A DNA stretch of 64,000 nucleotides from Catellatospora coxensis (GTDB lineage: Bacteria; Actinomycetota; Actinomycetes; Mycobacteriales; Micromonosporaceae). The translations under genes were made by a program, and so were the position numbers. Location: NCBI RefSeq assembly GCF_016862635.1, contig NZ_BONI01000034.1, forward strand, positions 31,044-95,043, written 5' to 3'. Of the stretch, positions 52,081 through 60,549 are shown piece after piece (within the stretch, counting starts at the first letter, position 1; each line of letters begins with the position of its first letter). The notes below the pieces were generated by a model. That model was given only the letters and a program-made list of their open reading frames with translations. It ran no database searches and was not told where the DNA came from.

Positions 52081-52110
52081 GATCAGTCACCTACCTGCGG
52101 ACCACCCGGG

Positions 52111-54741
52111 TCACGGGAAGTTGGTGACGGTGCTCGGCACGGTGGCCGTGCCCTGCGCGGGTCCGCCGGTGGTGTTGATGACGTTGTCGATCACACCGTT
52201 GCCGCCGAGCGACACCGTGGACACGCTGTGGAACTTGACGTTGGGGTTGACCGGCGTCTCGATGCCTCTGGCGGCGTGGATCGTCGGATCCACGTTGAAG
52301 TAGCAGTAGACGCCCAGACCCCACGCCTCGTGGCTGGTCACCGTGTCGGCCACCTTGTACGCGGCGTAGCCTCTGGTCGACCCGTTCATGTAGGCCGCCT
52401 GGTTCGGCGGGTCGTAGGGCAGCTCGTTCTGGAAGAAGATCGTCCGGCCGCCCTGGCCGTTCCAGACGACGTTGTACTTCTGGTAGTGCTCGACGAACAG
52501 ACCGGTCGCCAGCACGTTGTTGCCGTTGACGATGACGCCGTAGTCGGCCGTGTTGACGGTCCAGCCGATGCCCGCGCCGTGGTCGCCGCGCCACGCCCAG
52601 ATGTGGTCGATGATCACGTTGTTGCTGTTGACCAGCAGGCTGGTGGTGGCCTTGCCGGCGTGCGCGCCGCCGATCCGGAAGAACACGTCCGAGATCGACG
52701 TCGGGTTGGCGGCGTGGCTGGCCGTCGACCCGTTCGGGCCGAGCTGCAGCAGCACCGGCGAGTTGGTCGCGCCGGCGTCGAACAGCACACCGGCGATCTT
52801 GACGCCGTCGACGTCGGCGACCGACATCGGGATGACCCCGTTGTCCGGGATGATCGTCGCGTAGCCCAGGCCCAGCACGACGGTGTCGGCCCGGTTGACG
52901 TTGATGGTGCCGTTGACGTGGTAGATGCCCGGCGTGAACAGCAGGTGCAGGCCCTGGGCCAGCGCCTGGTTGATCCGCGCCGCGGTGTCGCCCGGCTTGG
53001 CCACGTAGAACGAGGTCAGCGGCAGCGAGGTGCCGGGGGTGGAGCCGCTCGCCCAGGTGGTGCCGGAGGCGTTGTTGCGCAGCGACGGGACGAAGACCCG
53101 GTAGTTGCCGCCGCTGTCGAGGTACAGGTACGGCTTCTCCCGGCTCTGCGGGGTGTTGGCCAGCGTCGTGTAGACGGGGTTCGGGAAGCCGGTCGGCGGC
53201 GCGCCGACGACACCCGAGAACACCATGTTCCACACGCCGTTGACCCAGCTGCCGATCTGGCTGTCACGGGTGTACCACTGCTGCTGCGAGTACGGCCCGA
53301 CGGCGCCGGAGACGCGGCTGTCGGCGATGTAGCCGCCGGAGGCCCAGCCGTAGCCGTTCGGGGCGAGGTTCAGGTCGCCGTGGATGTCCATCCGCCGGAA
53401 CGGCGCGGCCTGCGACACGGCCCACCGGGTGAACCCGGCCGACGGGTAGATCGACAGGTTCTCCGCCGAGCGCCAGAAGTTCTGCGTGGCGTTGCCCTGG
53501 AACCAGCCGGCGTCCACGGTCACGTCGCCGTTGATCCGGACGTCGCCGGGGTTCTGGCCGAGACCGATGATCGAGGTGTAGAAGCCGATCTGGGCGTTGA
53601 ACCCGCTGTAGGTGCCCGGCTTGAACGCCAGCGCGTAGCGCTGCAGGCCGAACTGGTTGGACTCCATCTCGTTGAAGACGGCGTCGACCTGCGACTGGAT
53701 CGTCGCGCCGGACATGGACGGGTCGAAGACCTTCACGTTCGGGCCGAGCGAGCCGCCGCCCTGGATCGGGCCGCCGCTGGGGCTGGGCGAGGCCGGGACG
53801 CTGGGGCTGGGCGAGGTCGGGGTGCCGGAGCGCACGGCGACCTCCCACAGCGAGTAGCCCCAGCCGGTGGCCCGGGCCGTCATGTAGACGCGCACGTAGC
53901 GTGCCGTGGCCGACGCGCTGATGGTGGCGGTGCCGCCGGTGCCGGTGGTGGTGCTCCAGACCGTGGTCCAGCTGGTCGCGTTGGTCGACACCTGGATCTG
54001 GTACGCCGTGGCGTAGGCGCCTTCCCAGGTCAGGATGACCTGGCAGATCGGGGTGTTCGCGCCGAGGTCGATCTGCAGCCACTGCGGGTCGGCGAAGGCG
54101 CTGGACCAGCGGGTGGTGCCGCTGCCGTCGACGGCGTTGGAGGCCGGCGTGCCGGCGTTCTCGACCGAGGAGGCGGTCGCGGTCTTGCCCTGGGCCACGT
54201 TCGCGGTGCCGCAGCCGGTGCCGCCGCCGATCTCGCCGTAGACCTGGAACTCCCACAACGAGTAGCCGTAGCCGGTCGCGCGGGCAGTGCCGTAGACCCG
54301 CACGTAGCGGCCCGAGCCGGTCACGTTGATCGTCTGCACGCCGCCGGTGCCGGTGGTCGTGCTGTAGATCGTGGTCCAGCTCGTGCCGTTGGCCGAGGAC
54401 TGGATCTGGAACGCGGTGGCGTACGCCGCCTCCCAGCGCAGGATGACCTGGCTGAGGGTGGCGGTGTCACCGAGGTCGACCTGGATCCACTGCGGGTCGC
54501 TGGCCGCGCTGGACCAGCGGGTGCCGTTGTTGCCGTCGACCGCGGCCGTGGCGGGCGTGCCCGCGTTCTCGACCGACGACGCGGTGACGGGCTTGCCCTG
54601 CGAGAGCAGGGTCACCGCGGCGTCGGCCGTGCTGCTGCCGATCACGACCAGGTAGGCCATGAGAAGTACGCCCACGGTTGCGAGCACGAGGGCGTATAGG
54701 GGTCTGCCGCGGGATACGGCCAGACGGGGGACGGATTGCAT
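52111..54741 (-). CDS. Secreted F5/8-discoidin x2 beta-helix protein
   Basis: The predicted protein is 876 residues. A long signal or anchor (LYALVLATVGVLLMAYLVVI) is followed by two F5/8 type C (CBM32-like) domains at ~45-165 and ~175-295. Each carries VENAGTPA, RWSS and DPQWxQxDLG and ends GYSLWE. After a Ser/Pro linker (~300-325) the C-terminal ~550 residues are a right-handed beta-helix with pectin-lyase-like or GH55-like turns (VVLGLGYATIIPDNGVIPMS, VIIDHIWAWRGDHGAGIGWT). It is likely a secreted polysaccharide-active enzyme; homologues are often labelled adenylyl cyclase without support. GGGAG lies 5 nt before the ATG. Confidence 0.85.
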   Translation of the reverse strand: MQSVPRLAVSRGRPLYALVLATVGVLLMAYLVVIGSSTADAAVTLLSQGKPVTASSVENAGTPATAAVDGNNGTRWSSAASDPQWIQVDLGDTATLSQVILRWEAAYATAFQIQSSANGTSWTTIYSTTTGTGGVQTINVTGSGRYVRVYGTARATGYGYSLWEFQVYGEIGGGTGCGTANVAQGKTATASSVENAGTPASNAVDGSGTTRWSSAFADPQWLQIDLGANTPICQVILTWEGAYATAYQIQVSTNATSWTTVWSTTTGTGGTATISASATARYVRVYMTARATGWGYSLWEVAVRSGTPTSPSPSVPASPSPSGGPIQGGGSLGPNVKVFDPSMSGATIQSQVDAVFNEMESNQFGLQRYALAFKPGTYSGFNAQIGFYTSIIGLGQNPGDVRINGDVTVDAGWFQGNATQNFWRSAENLSIYPSAGFTRWAVSQAAPFRRMDIHGDLNLAPNGYGWASGGYIADSRVSGAVGPYSQQQWYTRDSQIGSWVNGVWNMVFSGVVGAPPTGFPNPVYTTLANTPQSREKPYLYLDSGGNYRVFVPSLRNNASGTTWASGSTPGTSLPLTSFYVAKPGDTAARINQALAQGLHLLFTPGIYHVNGTINVNRADTVVLGLGYATIIPDNGVIPMSVADVDGVKIAGVLFDAGATNSPVLLQLGPNGSTASHAANPTSISDVFFRIGGAHAGKATTSLLVNSNNVIIDHIWAWRGDHGAGIGWTVNTADYGVIVNGNNVLATGLFVEHYQKYNVVWNGQGGRTIFFQNELPYDPPNQAAYMNGSTRGYAAYKVADTVTSHEAWGLGVYCYFNVDPTIHAARGIETPVNPNVKFHSVSTVSLGGNGVIDNVINTTGGPAQGTATVPSTVTNFP

Positions 54742-54812
54742 CTCTTCTCCCTGCTAGGGGCCTGGAGGACGGGGCCGGCCGGCCTGTGCGATCAGGACGG
54801 TCGGAGGACGGT

Positions 54813-54826
54813 AGAGAGCGCTCTCT
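54813..54826. promoter_or_regulatory. LacI-type operator upstream of the secreted beta-helix gene
   Basis: AGAGAGCGCTCTCT is a perfect 14-bp palindrome around the GCGC centre, the shape of actinobacterial LacI-family sugar repressor sites such as the CebR box (GGGAGCGCTCCC core). It lies 72 nt upstream of the minus-strand gene start. No LacI gene is in this window, so a distant repressor is implied. Confidence 0.7.
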
Positions 54827-55125
54827 GAAACAGAGGGTTGTCGTTTGTTCGATGACTGTCAAGGGCGTGTTTCCACGGTGTGTCGCAGAGATCCGTTCAG
54901 AAGGTGCCCAGGCAGCGCTTTTGTTGCCGGGTACAGCATTCCGCCCGCCGAGTTGGCACGGCCCGCTTTCGTCGATCATGGGAGAGCGATTGCCCACGAT
55001 CGCCGGCGGCCGCGGACCCCCTGCGCAGGCACCTGCCGTAACCTGCTTGGTTGGCGTACACGGCAGGAATGCCCGATCATGTTGCGGAAGATGTGGCGTC
55101 TGTGACAGAACGGGCACGCCGCCCT

Positions 55126-55151
55126 GGTTAGCCGCGGTTCCCGCTGGGTAC
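55126..55151 (+). promoter_or_regulatory. SigB-like stress promoter for the MEDS-STAS operon
   Basis: GGTT (55126-55129) and GGGTAC (55146-55151) are 16 nt apart, matching the streptomycete sigma-B pattern GNNTN(14-16)GGGTAC. It ends 36 nt before ATG 55188. The remaining 54827-55125 shows no gene; a second GGGTAC occurs near 54939. Confidence 0.5.
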
Positions 55152-55187
55152 TGGCGGCTTGCCGGCCGCGCCGAAGAAAGGATCGCC

Positions 55188-56048
55188 ATGGCTGATGCGG
55201 TAACCGTCGACGAGATCAACCCGGGTGACCACGCGTGCCTGACGTTCACCGACCCGGATGAGCGGCTGGACCTGGTCGCCGAGTTCGTCGCGGACGGCCT
55301 GCACCGCGGGCAGCGGCTGATCTGCTTCACCGATGCGCTGACCCCGGACGAGCTGGCCGAGGAGCTGGCCATGCGCGAGGTCGCCGCCGCGGCGGCCATC
55401 GGCCGCGGCCAGCTCACCCTGTACACCAGCCAGGACGCCCCGGCCGTGAACGGCGGGGCGACCGCCGAGCGCATGGTCGCCCTGATCGCGCAGGAGCGCC
55501 ACCAGGCAGCCCGGCGCGGCATCCCCGGGCTGCGGGTCAGCGCCGACATGTGCTGGGCGGGCCGGCCGAGCGCCGTGGACCAGCTGGTCGCGTTCGAGCA
55601 GCAGGCGGCGAGCCTGTTCACCGACGGGCGGCTCACCGCGATCTGCCAGTACGACCGCGAGACCTTCGACTCGGTGACGCTGGCCTTCGCCACCGACGCC
55701 CACCACAAGACGGTCGCGGCGCTGGCCTACCACGACACGCCGCTGCTGCGGATCTGCCGCCAGCACCGACCGCCCGGCGTGCGCGTCGCCGGCGAGATGG
55801 ACTACACCCACCTGCAGCCGCTGCAGCAGGCGCTGACCGAGGCGCTGCGCCTGGACGACAACATCCACCTCAACCTGGGCAAGCTGCGGTTCATCGACGT
55901 CACGGCGGCCACCGCCATCGTCAAGGCCGCCGCGACCCTGCCCGCCGGACGGCGGATGCTGGTCTCCTGCCCGTCGGCGGTGGCCGTGGTGCTCGACGCC
56001 GTCGGGGCCGAACACGTGCCGCAGCTGGCGCTGCAGAGGCAGTCATGA
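55188..56048 (+). CDS. MEDS-STAS anti-sigma-factor-antagonist-like protein
   Basis: A 286-residue protein. Residues ~10-175 are a MEDS (methanogen/methylotroph DcmR-type sensory) domain: GDHACLTFTDPDERLDLVAE, GLHRGQRLICFTD and AICQYDRETFD. Residues ~190-285 are a STAS-like domain (VAGEMDYTHLQPLQQALTEA, HLNLGKLRFIDVTAATAIVK) with the phosphorylatable position in the RFIDVTAAT loop occupied by Thr, where classical antagonists have Ser. A GAAAGGA site lies 5 nt before the ATG. It overlaps an RsbW-type kinase gene (ATGA), pointing to partner switching. Confidence 0.88.
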   Translation: MADAVTVDEINPGDHACLTFTDPDERLDLVAEFVADGLHRGQRLICFTDALTPDELAEELAMREVAAAAAIGRGQLTLYTSQDAPAVNGGATAERMVALIAQERHQAARRGIPGLRVSADMCWAGRPSAVDQLVAFEQQAASLFTDGRLTAICQYDRETFDSVTLAFATDAHHKTVAALAYHDTPLLRICRQHRPPGVRVAGEMDYTHLQPLQQALTEALRLDDNIHLNLGKLRFIDVTAATAIVKAAATLPAGRRMLVSCPSAVAVVLDAVGAEHVPQLALQRQS

Positions 56049-56473
56049 CCGGCGCCGACCAGTTCCAGGACCCTTCGCCCGCGGTGGCGGAGCCGACGGG
56101 GCTGGACACGGTCTTCGTCGCCGACGACCTGTACTCGCTGCGCGCGGCCGTCGCCGCGCACGCGGGCGAGTTCGGGCTGGCCGAACCGGGGCTGGGCAGG
56201 CTGCTGGTGGTGGCCACGGAGCTGGCCACCAACGCCATCCGGCACGGCGGCGGCAAAGGCCGGCTGCGCCTGTGGCGGCACGACGGCTCGATCGTCTGCC
56301 AGGTCAGCGACGACGGTCCGGGCATCGCCGACACGGCGAGCGCGGGCATGAGTCAGGTGCCGCTGAGCACCGAGGGCGGTCGCGGCCTGTGGGTGGTCCG
56401 CCAGTTCACCGACGAGATGACGATCACGGTCCAGGACCCTGGCACCAGCATCACCGTCAAGATCCTTCTCTGA
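56045..56473 (+). CDS. RsbW-like anti-sigma factor kinase
   Basis: A 142-residue HATPase_c_2 protein. N-box ATELATNAIRHGGG binds Mg-ATP, G1 is VSDDGPGIAD, and G2 is STEGGRGLWVVRQFTDE. These kinases hold a sigma factor or phosphorylate a STAS antagonist. The ATGA overlap with the MEDS-STAS gene indicates a cognate pair; the sigma factor itself is not in the window. Confidence 0.9.
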   Translation: MTGADQFQDPSPAVAEPTGLDTVFVADDLYSLRAAVAAHAGEFGLAEPGLGRLLVVATELATNAIRHGGGKGRLRLWRHDGSIVCQVSDDGPGIADTASAGMSQVPLSTEGGRGLWVVRQFTDEMTITVQDPGTSITVKILL

Positions 56474-56479
56474 TCCGGG

Positions 56480-57133
56480 TCACCGCTCCTGCCCCAGGTC
56501 GTGGGCCAGCAGCGCGACCTGCACCCGGTTGTTCAGCTCCAGCTTCGCCAGCAGGCGCGACACGTACGCCTTGACCGTGGCGACGCTCATGTGCAGGCGC
56601 ACCCCGATCTCCGCGTTCGACAGGCCCTGCCCGACCGCGACCGCGACCTCCCGCTCCCGCTCGGTCAGCCGGCTCAGCAGCTGCTGCGCGTGCGCCGCCC
56701 GCGCCGCCCCGGGACCAGCGGTCACCTGGTCGATCAGCCGCCGGGTCACCGACGGCGACAGCATCGGCTCGCCCGCCGCGACCCGGCGCAGGGCGCGTAC
56801 CAGCTCCGCGGGCGGGGTGTCCTTGAGCAGGAAGCCGCTGGCCCCGGCCCGCAGCGCCCGCAGCACCTGCTCGTCGGCGTCGAACGTGGTCAGCACGACC
56901 ACGTCCGGCGCGTCCGGCCGGCGGCGCAGCAGCTCCGTCGCGGCCAGGCCGTCCAGGCGCGGCATGCGGATGTCCATCAGCACGATGTCGGGCGCGTGCG
57001 CGGCCACCGCCGCGGGCACCTCGGTGCCGTCGGCGGCCTCGCCGACGACCCGCAGATCGTCCAGCCCCGCCAGCATCATCGACAGCCCGGCGCGCACCAG
57101 CGGATCGTCGTCGACGATCAGCAGCCGGATCAC
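56480..57133 (-). CDS. NarL/LuxR-family response regulator
   Basis: A 217-residue protein. The receiver domain has the acidic pocket LLIVDDDPLVRAGL, phospho-Asp in IVLMDIRMPRLDG, Thr in VVLTTFDADE and Lys in GFLLKDTPPAEL. The C-terminal LuxR HTH is LTEREREVAVAVGQGLSNAE, then VRLHMSVATVKAYVSRLLAK. GTG 57133 overlaps the kinase stop (GTGA). It probably controls the divergent ABC exporter. Confidence 0.95.
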   Translation of the reverse strand: MIRLLIVDDDPLVRAGLSMMLAGLDDLRVVGEAADGTEVPAAVAAHAPDIVLMDIRMPRLDGLAATELLRRRPDAPDVVVLTTFDADEQVLRALRAGASGFLLKDTPPAELVRALRRVAAGEPMLSPSVTRRLIDQVTAGPGAARAAHAQQLLSRLTEREREVAVAVGQGLSNAEIGVRLHMSVATVKAYVSRLLAKLELNNRVQVALLAHDLGQER

Positions 57134-58500
57134 GCCGGCCACGGCTGCCACGTCCACAACCGGAAGTCGCCCGCCGGCGTACGCCCGTGCTCGATCCGGC
57201 CGCCCGCCAGCGACACCCGCTCGGCGAGCCCGACCAGGCCCGTCCCGGTCCCCGGGATCTCCCGCTGCGGCGGCACACCGACCGGCGCGCGGCTGAGCAC
57301 CTCCACCGTGATGCCCTGCTCCGGCCCGCCCTCGACGGCGACCTGCACCACCGCACCGGGCGCGTGCTTGCGGGCGTTGGTCAGCCCCTCCTGGACCACC
57401 CGGTACGCGGTGCGCGCCACGTGCGCGGGCAGCTCCACCGGATCCGGCAGCCGCCGGGTCAGCCGCACCCGCATCCCAGCCGACTCCGACTCGGCGACCA
57501 GATCCGGCAGGTCGGACAGCGTCGGCTGGGGGCGTTCAGGCTCGCCGCCGAAATCGTCGGGCGTGCGGAGCACCCCGATCACCGCGCGCAGATCCTGCAG
57601 CGCCTGGTGGGCGCTGTCCCGGATCACCCCCGCCGCGCGGGCGACCTCGTCGGCGGGCGCGTCCGGCCGGAACTCCAGCGCGCCCGCGTGCAGGCTGAGC
57701 AGCGAGATCCGGTGCGCGAGCACGTCGTGCATCTCCCGAGCGATGCGGGTGCGCTCCAGCTGGCGGGCCTGCTCGACGCGCAGCTCCTGCTCGGCCTCGG
57801 CCCGCACCGTACGCTCCCGCAGCGTGTGCACGAGCTGCCGGCGGGCGCCGACCGCCAGCGCCCAGGCGGTGGCCACCGCCAGGACCAGCCAGGACCAGGC
57901 CACCGACGGCCAGTAGGACAGTTCCTTGTCCGGGTAAAGGTGCACGTACGGCAGCAACAGCACCGCGTTGGCCGCGCCGACCGCCAGCACCGCGCCCAGC
58001 CGGCCCCGCGCGCCGAGCGTGAGCAGGGCGACGATCGCCGCCCCGCCGGACAGCGGTGAGAACGATCCCGCAACCGCGGTCGCCACGGCCAGCGCGAGCG
58101 GGCAACGCCGCCGCCAGAACAGCGCCACGCACAGCACCACCCCGGCGACGAGGTCGGCGAGCTGGATCAGCTCCGGCACCGGCCGTCCGGCGGCTTCCAG
58201 GTCGTACACGGTGAGCCCGATGAGCACCGCGGCGACGAACAGGGCGGCGTCGACCGCCCAGTCGCGGGCGGTGCGCCGCCGTACGGCCCCGTCGGGCTGC
58301 AGGTCGCCGGGCAGCAGGTGGCGCAGCAGTCGCGGCTGGTGGGCGGGGGCGGCGGTGCTCGTTATGGTGGCTCCCAGGTTACGGGCGGCCTGCTCGGGCG
58401 GGTACCGACTTTGGTCTACGCCTGCCGCCGACCAAGGTCTGCGACCGTCGCCCTGCGGCCGCTGCGCGCCGGGACCGCGGCCCGCGACGCTGGTACGCAT
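57130..58500 (-). CDS. DesK/NarX-type sensor histidine kinase
   Basis: Four to five membrane helices (DAALFVAAVLIGLTVYDLEA first), then HisKA_3 with the phospho-His in RTRIAREMHDVLAHRISLLS, and HATPase (VVQEGLTNARKHAPGAVVQV, GTGTGLVGLAERVSLAGG). The start is unresolved. ATG 58500 overlaps the divergent ABC gene's ATG and adds ~45 unconvincing residues, and there is no ATG, GTG or TTG between it and the first helix. An ATA at 58365 has GGGAG 5 nt upstream. The real protein is likely ~411 residues. Confidence 0.88.
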   Translation of the reverse strand: MRTSVAGRGPGAQRPQGDGRRPWSAAGVDQSRYPPEQAARNLGATITSTAAPAHQPRLLRHLLPGDLQPDGAVRRRTARDWAVDAALFVAAVLIGLTVYDLEAAGRPVPELIQLADLVAGVVLCVALFWRRRCPLALAVATAVAGSFSPLSGGAAIVALLTLGARGRLGAVLAVGAANAVLLLPYVHLYPDKELSYWPSVAWSWLVLAVATAWALAVGARRQLVHTLRERTVRAEAEQELRVEQARQLERTRIAREMHDVLAHRISLLSLHAGALEFRPDAPADEVARAAGVIRDSAHQALQDLRAVIGVLRTPDDFGGEPERPQPTLSDLPDLVAESESAGMRVRLTRRLPDPVELPAHVARTAYRVVQEGLTNARKHAPGAVVQVAVEGGPEQGITVEVLSRAPVGVPPQREIPGTGTGLVGLAERVSLAGGRIEHGRTPAGDFRLWTWQPWPA

Positions 58501-59401
58501 GATCGAAGTCGCGCATCTCACCAAGCGCTACGGCGCGCAGACGGCCGTCGACGACGTGTCGTTCCGCTGCACGCCCGGCACCGTCACCGGCTTCCTCGGC
58601 CCGAACGGGGCCGGCAAGTCCACCACCATGCGGCTGATCTGCGGGCTCACCCCGCCGACCGGCGGCCACGCCACCGTCGCCGGCCGCCCCTACCGGCAGC
58701 TGGCCAACCCGGGCCGGGAGGTCGGCATCCTGCTCGACGCCTCCGCCCAGCACCCGGGACGCACCGGCCGCGAGACCCTGACCCTGGCCGCGCATCTGCT
58801 GCGGATGCCCACCAGCCGGGTCGCCGAACTGCTCGCCCGGGTCGACCTGCCCGCCGCGGCGGCCCGCAAACGCGTCGGCGACTACTCCCTCGGCATGCGC
58901 CAGCGCCTCGGCCTGGCCCAGGCCCTGCTCGGCGAGCCGCGGGCGCTGATCCTCGACGAGCCCGCCAACGGACTGGACCCCGAGGGCATCTACTGGATGC
59001 GCGGCCTGCTGCGCGACTTCGCCAACCGCGGTGGCACCGTGCTGCTGTCCTCGCACCTGCTACGCGAGGTCGAGGCGGTCGCCGACCGGCTCGTCATGAT
59101 CGGCAACGGGCGGGTCGTCGCGCAGGGCGCCAAGGACGAGCTGCTGTCCGGCGCGGGGATGCGGGTACGCGCTGTGGACCCCGCCGCGCTGCACCACGCG
59201 CTCGCGGCAGCCGGGCTGTCGGCCACCCCCGCCGACGGCGGCGCGCTGCTCGTCGACGCCACCGCCGAAGCCGTCGGCCGGGCCGCCGCCGCTGCCGGCG
59301 TGGTGCTGCTGGAGCTGCAGCCCGGCCGCGCCCGGGGCCTGGAGGAGATGTTCCTCAGCCTCACCAACGGCACCACGACCCCGGAAGGGACCGCCCGATG
59401 A
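58499..59401 (+). CDS. ABC exporter ATP-binding protein
   Basis: A 300-residue protein. Walker A LGPNGAGKST, signature YSLGMRQRLGLAQALLG, Walker B ALILDEPANGLDPEG and the H-loop LLSSHLL are all intact. The subfamily matches DrrA/antibiotic or lipid exporters. The last four bases overlap the permease gene (ATGA). Its start lies head-to-head with the two-component system, whose regulator probably controls it. Confidence 0.95.
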   Translation: MIEVAHLTKRYGAQTAVDDVSFRCTPGTVTGFLGPNGAGKSTTMRLICGLTPPTGGHATVAGRPYRQLANPGREVGILLDASAQHPGRTGRETLTLAAHLLRMPTSRVAELLARVDLPAAAARKRVGDYSLGMRQRLGLAQALLGEPRALILDEPANGLDPEGIYWMRGLLRDFANRGGTVLLSSHLLREVEAVADRLVMIGNGRVVAQGAKDELLSGAGMRVRAVDPAALHHALAAAGLSATPADGGALLVDATAEAVGRAAAAAGVVLLELQPGRARGLEEMFLSLTNGTTTPEGTAR

Positions 59402-60177
59402 CCGTCACCGCCCCCGCCCGCGCCACCGCCACCGTCGCGACGCCGCCCCACTCCCCTGTCCCGCTGTGGCGGCTGACCGCCGTCGAGCTGCGCAAGATGG
59501 CCGACACCCGATCCGGCGCCTCGCTGCTGGCCGTCGTCGGATTGCTCGCCGCCGCCGTCGTCACCGTGCTGTCGCTGAGCTCCGACGCCCCCGAGTTCGA
59601 CTTCGGCGGCCTGCTCGGCCCGACGGTGCTGCCCGCGGCGGTGCTGCTGCCGGTGCTCGGCGTGCTGTCGGTCACCAGCGAATGGTCCCAGCGCACCACG
59701 CTCACCACGTACGCGCTGGTGCCGCGGCGGATGCGGGTCGCCGCGGCGAAGGTGCTCGCCGCGCTCGCGCTGGCCGTGCTCGCGTACGCGGCGTGCCTGG
59801 CCGCGACCGCTGCGGCGCTGCCGTTCGCGGGCGACCCCGACCCGTGGCACCTGCCCGCATCGGCACTGGGCAAGGCGGGCCTGTTCCTGGTCGTCAACGT
59901 GCTGCTCGGGGTCGCGTTCGGCATGCTGCTACTCAACTCGGCCCTGGCGATCGTGCTGTACTTCGTGCTGCCGATCGCGTGGAGCATCCTCGGCGAGATG
60001 GTGGCCGCCCTGGCCCGCCCCGCCGAGTGGCTGGACCTGTCGGTGACCTCGGGCCTGCTCCTGGAGCCGGTCATGACCGGGCGGGACTGGGCCCGGCTGG
60101 GCGCCTCGGTCGCGGTCTGGATCGTGCTCCCGATGGTGCTGGGCCTGGTCCGGGTGGCCCGCCGCGAGATCAAGTGA
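59398..60177 (+). CDS. ABC exporter permease
   Basis: A 259-residue membrane protein with six hydrophobic segments (SLLAVVGLLAAAVVTVLSLS first, LGASVAVWIVLPMVLGLVRV last) and the cytoplasmic coupling segment LTAVELRKMADTRSGAS before helix I. It belongs to the ABC-2/ABC_membrane_3-like exporters. It is translationally coupled to the ATPase by ATGA. Exported substrate unknown, perhaps an antimicrobial or lipid. Confidence 0.88.
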   Translation: MTVTAPARATATVATPPHSPVPLWRLTAVELRKMADTRSGASLLAVVGLLAAAVVTVLSLSSDAPEFDFGGLLGPTVLPAAVLLPVLGVLSVTSEWSQRTTLTTYALVPRRMRVAAAKVLAALALAVLAYAACLAATAAALPFAGDPDPWHLPASALGKAGLFLVVNVLLGVAFGMLLLNSALAIVLYFVLPIAWSILGEMVAALARPAEWLDLSVTSGLLLEPVMTGRDWARLGASVAVWIVLPMVLGLVRVARREIK

Positions 60178-60202
60178 GGCTGACTCCGGGCTGACGACAG
60201 CC

Positions 60203-60500
60203 GTGGCCGGCGGACACACTCCCGTGCCCGCCGGCCACGCGTCCACTCACGACGGCGTGGACGATGCTCGATATCGTCGGCGCACGCCCGCCCATGCGAC
60301 GGACCTGCCCGCCGAACGTCCCGCCCTGGCCGCCCTGCTGGTGCAGCCGGCGCGCCGGGTCGCCGCCGCCGGGGCGTACGCGACGATGCTCGACCTCGTG
60401 GCGCGCGGCGTCCTGCTCCTGGACACGGCAGCCGGCACGATCCGCGCCGCGCAGCCGCACCCGCCGGTGGCCGAGGTCACCCCGAAACTCGGCCACGTGA
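60203..60500 (+). pseudogene. Remnant of a DUF2207-like or similar membrane-protein gene
   Basis: A short protein-like stretch, ERPALAALLVQPARRVAAAG then AYATMLDLVARGVLLLD, resembles the winged 'aAvvATLLDLAaRGwL' segment of DUF2207-type actinobacterial membrane proteins. No transmembrane region or other domain part is present on either side, and the frame runs into the convergent SUKH gene. It appears to be a decayed leftover; the family match is tentative. Confidence 0.45.
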
Positions 60501-60549
60501 GCCGGGCCGAGATCGTCGACGGTCAGGCCGCGAAGCGCGGCCGGGCGTT

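Noticed and set aside
52121..54655. Short plus-strand frames inside the discoidin gene region
   Set aside because: They mirror the repeated minus-strand domains and have no independent signals.
51736..54699. Plus-strand open frame of 987 codons opposite the discoidin protein
   Set aside because: It is a low-complexity Val/Asp/Arg/Gly shadow; the minus strand has a signal peptide and two recognisable domains.
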